Assembly (NCBI GenBank): GCA_036852015.1
Contig: JAANDG010000375.1
Location: forward strand, 1-64,000
DNA length: 64,000 bases
Direction: 5' to 3'
Origin: Pelodera strongyloides
Taxonomy: Eukaryota > Nematoda > Chromadorea > Rhabditida > Rhabditidae
The notes below the pieces were generated by a model. The model searched no databases. It saw nothing but the letters and a program-made list of their open reading frames with translations, and was not told where the DNA came from. The translations under genes were made by a program, and so were the position numbers. This document shows, one piece after another, positions 61,201 to 64,000 of the stretch (position 1 is the first letter of the stretch; each line of letters begins with the position of its first letter).

Positions 61201-61506
61201 AACGGCAAACTAACAATAACAAACAGACTGAGGTATTCTACAGTATAAAGTTTATAACGAGCAAATTACCGTACATTTTCACTAATTACCTAACGATCAT
61301 TAGATAAACTGAATTTATAACGATCAAGTTACCGTGCCTAATTAAATAACGACCATTAGATAAACTCAACCATCTACATTAGTAAATTAGCACATAAACC
61401 TCCTCACCTTATTTAAACATCGCTCAACTGCACTGGCCACTGCTTCCCGTTCATCTCGTTTAGTCAAATACTTTTCACAAACTTCTTCTACGTCACGGCG
61501 ACCCAT
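52254..61506 (-). CDS. PRPF3: U4/U6 snRNP protein PRPF3 (Prp3, 17 exons)
   Basis: Exons: 61408-61506, 60950-61069, 60478-60546, 60068-60192, 59563-59682, 58830-58956, 58092-58169, 57279-57428, 56804-56956, 56345-56481, 55586-55706, 55226-55339, 54964-55023, 54520-54674, 54168-54286, 52847-52971, 52254-52424; 2043 nt, 680 aa (human 683). Residues 1-73 form a PWI-like helical domain, 74-140 an Arg/Glu-rich low-complexity region. Then come the Prp3 core ([20 protein letters not shown] at about 306-325, PIEWWD near 381, [42 protein letters not shown]) and the C-terminal domain (NPAKKF-type [23 protein letters not shown] at 660-664). It binds U4/U6 snRNA in the tri-snRNP. The ATG sits 4 nt after a TTTTAG acceptor. 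Confidence 0.95.
52456..52503. repeat. Two-copy 24-bp direct repeat
   Basis: AGTTTTGATCAGTCGTCTTT occurs twice in tandem in the last PRPF3 intron. Confidence 0.75.
53331..53501. mobile_element. 171-bp hairpin MITE, copy 2
   Basis: Same length, ends (TTAAAGCGAAATGCCAGC) and internal arms as 20307-20477, with a CTTGCGCGATCG centre. It lies in a PRPF3 intron and its right TTAA is the left boundary of another foldback element. Confidence 0.93.
53502..53751. mobile_element. 250-bp foldback element (GCCGCGTTCGAGTTGGG ends)
   Basis: GCCGCGTTCGAGTTGGGGAAAA at the left faces TTTTCCCAACTCGAACGCGGC at the right, with GGAATTCCGGAATTC inside both arms. It directly abuts the MITE at 53331-53501. A degraded relative lies at 40672. 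Confidence 0.88.
55126..55205 (-). repeat. tRNA-like sequence (SINE head or tRNA pseudogene)
   Basis: On the minus strand GTGGTGTAGGCGGCTAAGCG resembles an A box and GGGGTTCAATTCC a B box. The acceptor stem (TCAACC against TGCCTGG) does not pair. In a PRPF3 intron. Confidence 0.55.
55745..55825. mobile_element. Fragment of the GAGGCCATATTCAC MITE
   Basis: ATTCTCTGGGGACAGAAACT and CATTCTGACGTTAGGGTCGC match the interior of the element at 62806-62927. Its right side is cut off where the next MITE begins. Confidence 0.6.
55826..55957. mobile_element. MITE, GAGGCCGTATTCACCAACACGC family
   Basis: GAGGCCGTATTCACCAACAC and its inverse GTGTTGGTGAATACGGCCTC bound 132 bp. Internal CTCCCTGGGGAGG-type palindromes are shared with 59835-59923. 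In a PRPF3 intron. Confidence 0.88.
57643..57813. mobile_element. 171-bp hairpin MITE, copy 3
   Basis: Third copy of the 20307/53331 element, flanked by TTAA on both sides, in a PRPF3 intron. Copies 1 and 3 share the GATTGCCGTGGACGATCG centre. Confidence 0.93.
58488..58830. repeat. 33-bp minisatellite built on a PRPF3 splice donor
   Basis: About ten copies of a unit containing TACTCCACCAATACAATTAC and TGTAACCATACCG. On the minus strand the first unit starts at the exon 6 donor (GTACGG), and every unit repeats that GTACGG. The unit is 11 codons with no stop in the exon's frame, encoding repeats of [11 protein letters not shown]. Confidence 0.93.
58988..59169. mobile_element. TTAA-flanked MITE (CGGCCGG family), best-preserved copy
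   Basis: TTAA-AGCGAAATACCAGCCGG at the left and CCGGCTGGTATTTCGCT-TTAA at the right, with GAAACGCATCG / CGACGTGTTTC inside. In a PRPF3 intron. Confidence 0.88.
59835..59923. mobile_element. Short MITE, GGCCGTATTCACC family
   Basis: GGGGCCGTATTCACCAAGACGC and GTGTTGGTGAGTACGGCCTC bound an 89-bp internally deleted copy of the element at 55826-55957. In a PRPF3 intron. Confidence 0.8.
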
Positions 61507-62344
61507 CGGGCTAAAATAAAAGAATAAAACATTAATATAACCAAAGTTTTCGAATATCACTCAATGACAGTCTGTCTCTCGGTGTATATCATCACTCTAA
61601 ACCCCCAATAACAGTAAAGGAAAACTCTCACATATAATAACAAAGTCATCCAAAAATTCAAAAAAATACAGGTAAACTGGGTAACAACCCAAGGTTCCTT
61701 ATACAACAATAACAACACTCAAATCCATAAAAACAATTCTTTAACCGTGCAAAACCGAGATTTGAAACAACGGCCACCTAGCGGCGGCCCACTCAAACAA
61801 CGTAACAAAGTAAGTTAACAAGGAACAGTAATAGTAAACTTAGGCAATAGAAAGAGAGGGGAAAGGGGTAACCCGTGGTGGAGTTTAGCTCCAAAACCAC
61901 AAATATGGTATATCTCTACTTCAAGCCTGGGTGCTCATGTTGCAGACCAAAATTCAGAGTATTCAATGCAAAAAAAACCAAATTCCGGGTATCCACTCCC
62001 AAAGACAGCATGCAGCACCAAGCTATACATAAAACAACGCCGAGTGCCAAATAAAATAAATCTATCTATCTACTCAAATTCATTGTCAGGCTAAAAGCTC
62101 TACCATAATCTTGATGACTTTTTCTAAATAAGAAGACAATAAAAAAAACGTTCAATTTCAGGCCAAAGATAAAAAGAAACAAAAGATTATTACACAATCA
62201 ACGACACCTTGTAACTACAGCAAACCATAAATTCCCCAGGATTATCAAGCAATCCCCGTCACAAAAAAAATAGATTCCAAGGGAAAAACTGCCCAAGAAA
62301 ATTGAACGGAGGGTACTGTAGGGCCCCAAATTATGTCCAAGAGC
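61507..62344. other. EIF2A 3' flank / PRPF3 upstream region
   Basis: AT-rich, no exon recognised. It must contain the PRPF3 promoter or, if the genes are cotranscribed, the spacer; a TTTTATTTTAG acceptor (minus, 61511-61521) sits 4 nt before the PRPF3 ATG. Confidence 0.4.
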
Positions 62345-63218
62345 CTAAGCCTCCTGAAGACGCAGTTCCCTGAGTTGGTCGAGAAGCGTGGCCTCCTGGC
62401 TCACCTTTTGCACCTAGAAAAAAGGATCTTATAGGTCTACACAAAAGTTCCCCACAAACCTTTTAGTAACACTTACACTCTTACATTACAAAAAATGAAG
62501 AGATTAACAGTACATAGAACGCGCATCACTCTAAACCTACAACAAAAGCACATAGTTAAAATAGGATAACACACCTGCGCTGGCTTCAACGCGGCACCGC
62601 CAGCCCTGCGCCGCTTGAGCGCCGACACCTCATCCAGTTTCTTTTCCAGTGCCTTGATCTTCTTCTCGGTGGGCGTGAGCTCGGGCACCACAGGTTTCTC
62701 CTCCTCCTTTTTGGTCTCATCTACCTTGGCCGGTTCTTCAGCAGGTTTTGATTTCACTGAAACACAAAATAATCAAAATGTATACCAACTACCAATTATC
62801 GTATCCAGAGGCCATATTCACGACACCGATTCCCTAGGGGAAATATTCCCTGGGGACAGGAAATAGCATTCTAATGTGAGACACGCAGAGAAAAAGACGG
62901 GGAATTGAGTGGTGAATATGGCCTCTGGTGACGGAGATGTGGTGGAGAGTAGGTCTTAGTCCTAGGCACAAATGGGCACCATCACCGTATACGGAAAAGA
63001 AACCAATCAATATACACCAATTAGCGATTAGCGTACCCAGGTACCCAGTTACTATTGGTCAGTGCAAAAAAATCAACGTTTTACTCAACCAATAAACCGT
63101 TTACCGTACCCAGGTGGCGCAGATGCGGTGGCACGTAGGCGGCCGCTTTCTTCAATGCTCCCGCGGGCACGTTGTTCAGTGGGTGGTCGGGACGGCTCGA
63201 CTTCAACAAGAGCCCCGC
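62345..63218 (-). CDS. EIF2A: Translation initiation factor eIF2A, C-terminal exons (partial)
   Basis: Three exons: 63110-63218, 62575-62756, 62345-62413; 119 residues plus stop, phases consistent. The family's C-terminal blocks are present in order: KKAAAYVPPHLRHL (the AYVPP-LR motif), an acidic/lysine linker, TEKKIKALEKKLDEVSALK, and the closing coiled coil VSQEATLLDQLRELRLQEA. The N-terminal WD-repeat propeller must lie to the right, beyond the window. eIF2A binds initiator Met-tRNA and supports non-canonical initiation. The acceptor at 63219 (ATTAAG) has a weak pyrimidine tract, so this exon could begin slightly differently. Confidence 0.85.
62806..62927. mobile_element. MITE, CAGAGGCCATATTCAC family
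   Basis: CAGAGGCCATATTCAC at the left, GTGGTGAATATGGCCTCTG at the right. Same family as 27131-27257. In an EIF2A intron. Confidence 0.85.
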
Positions 63219-63376
63219 CTTAATAGATGACAAGTTAGATTATTAACTTACACAAATTAACGAGAGACAACTCTCATTCACTAGTCGCGCGGCAAGGGCT
63301 AGATACGAACCAGCGTTGCGTGCGTTAGGAATGAACGCTCTAATCTTAACAGGGTAAGAGCACCTGGTCCCTAACT

Positions 63377-63920
63377 CAGGTGACTCTAGGCCCGAAGGCG
63401 TGCCCTTTTCTGTGGAACGGGGCTGGCCCGTTACCGGCCTTAGAGGGTGCCCTGGGTACGCCCTGAGGCTTTTGTGAGAGGGCCACAAACGGGCCGTTTT
63501 GAAACGGGCAGAAAAAGAAAATACGCCGTTTTAGCTAACCAACCACGAACTTACACATGGAAACACAACATACATAAGTACCTAGAACTTCGCAAGACAA
63601 ATGCACCGGACAGGAATCGAACTTGCGACATTAGCTAAACACGTACTCCAAATTAGCGCCTTAGACCACTCGGCCATACCGCGTATGGTCGTCTCTGCTG
63701 GTTGCGAAATATTACGGCAGCTGCTTCACAAAAATTTAAATCCCAACTTTCGCGCGCTTTACAAAATGCAAGGCTACGGCAAAGTGCCATGTAAAGGGCA
63801 CGCCCCAGGTTCGGACCGACATTTTCCCCGTTTGTGGCCTTATCCCGGCCTTCTACAATTGAAGGGCACGCCCTAGGGCATATTTGCTTAAATGCATGCC
63901 TGCGGGCCTAGAGTCACCTA
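63377..63920. mobile_element. Foldback element enclosing a tRNA-like segment
   Basis: CAGGTGACTCTAGGCCCGAA at the left faces GCGGGCCTAGAGTCACCTA at the right; further in, GGCCACAAACGGG faces CCCGTTTGTGGCC, and AGGGCACGCCC copies recur. It occupies an EIF2A intron. Confidence 0.75.
63605..63690 (-). repeat. tRNA-Leu/Ser-like pseudogene or SINE head
   Basis: On the minus strand GTATGGCCGAGTGGTCTAAG is an almost perfect class II tRNA A box and D arm, and CAAGTTCGATTCCTGTCCGG a B box and T arm. The 5' (CGCGGTA) and 3' (CGGTGCA) ends do not pair as an acceptor stem, so it is probably not a functional tRNA. Confidence 0.6.
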
Positions 63921-64000
63921 TGGCATAAAGCAGACGCGCAAGCAAGTTCAAATGTAATTTTTACTATTATTGTAATTTCCCTCCTAACAAACACAAGACC

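Overview
The window is eukaryotic: every recognisable gene is broken into short exons joined by GT-AG introns, many ending in TTTCAG or TTTTAG, in AT-rich DNA full of short foldback transposons. A nematode is the best guess. The clues are a short interstitial TTAGGC array (the nematode telomere unit), a Hook-family protein that seems to carry a ZYG-12/KASH-like membrane tail, a GPI-anchored cysteine-rich protein resembling the nematode CPG4 family, and acceptor-like TTTCAG/TTTTAG sites a few bases upstream of several start codons, as expected for spliced-leader addition. The genus cannot be named from this sequence.

Layout. 0-11.1 kb, minus: a 23-exon Hook/ZYG-12-like gene (about 719 aa). 11.6-14.3 kb, plus: an 8-exon secreted trypsin-like serine protease, divergent from Hook. 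15.6-17.3 kb, minus: a 5-exon LRRC57-like leucine-rich-repeat protein. 17.3-20.9 kb: repeats, including the 3' end of a non-LTR retrotransposon and a 1-kb minisatellite. 21.0-25.9 kb, plus: a 14-exon MRPS22 gene (mitochondrial small ribosomal subunit). 27.0-36.4 kb, plus: a 19-exon ALG9 gene (ER mannosyltransferase). 36.4-44.6 kb: gene-poor, with SINE-like and other repeats and the TTAGGC array. 44.6-50.1 kb, plus: the GPI-anchored cysteine-rich protein, N-terminus unresolved. 51.1-51.5 kb, minus: MZT1/MOZART1. 52.3-61.5 kb, minus: a 17-exon PRPF3 gene (U4/U6 snRNP, 680 aa). 62.3-63.2 kb, minus: the last three exons of EIF2A, which continues off the right edge.

The genes are mostly unrelated housekeeping functions (dynein adaptor or nuclear tethering, N-glycosylation, mitochondrial translation, microtubule nucleation, splicing, translation initiation). 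Hook/ZYG-12 and MZT1 both act at centrosomes but lie 40 kb apart. Exon phases were checked by hand: the exon lengths of each complete model sum to a multiple of three with no internal stop.

The strongest leads are the membrane-tailed Hook protein, a dense set of foldback elements flanked by TTAA (piggyBac-like target sites), and a 33-bp repeat in a PRPF3 intron that copies the splice donor and keeps an 11-residue repeat open in frame.
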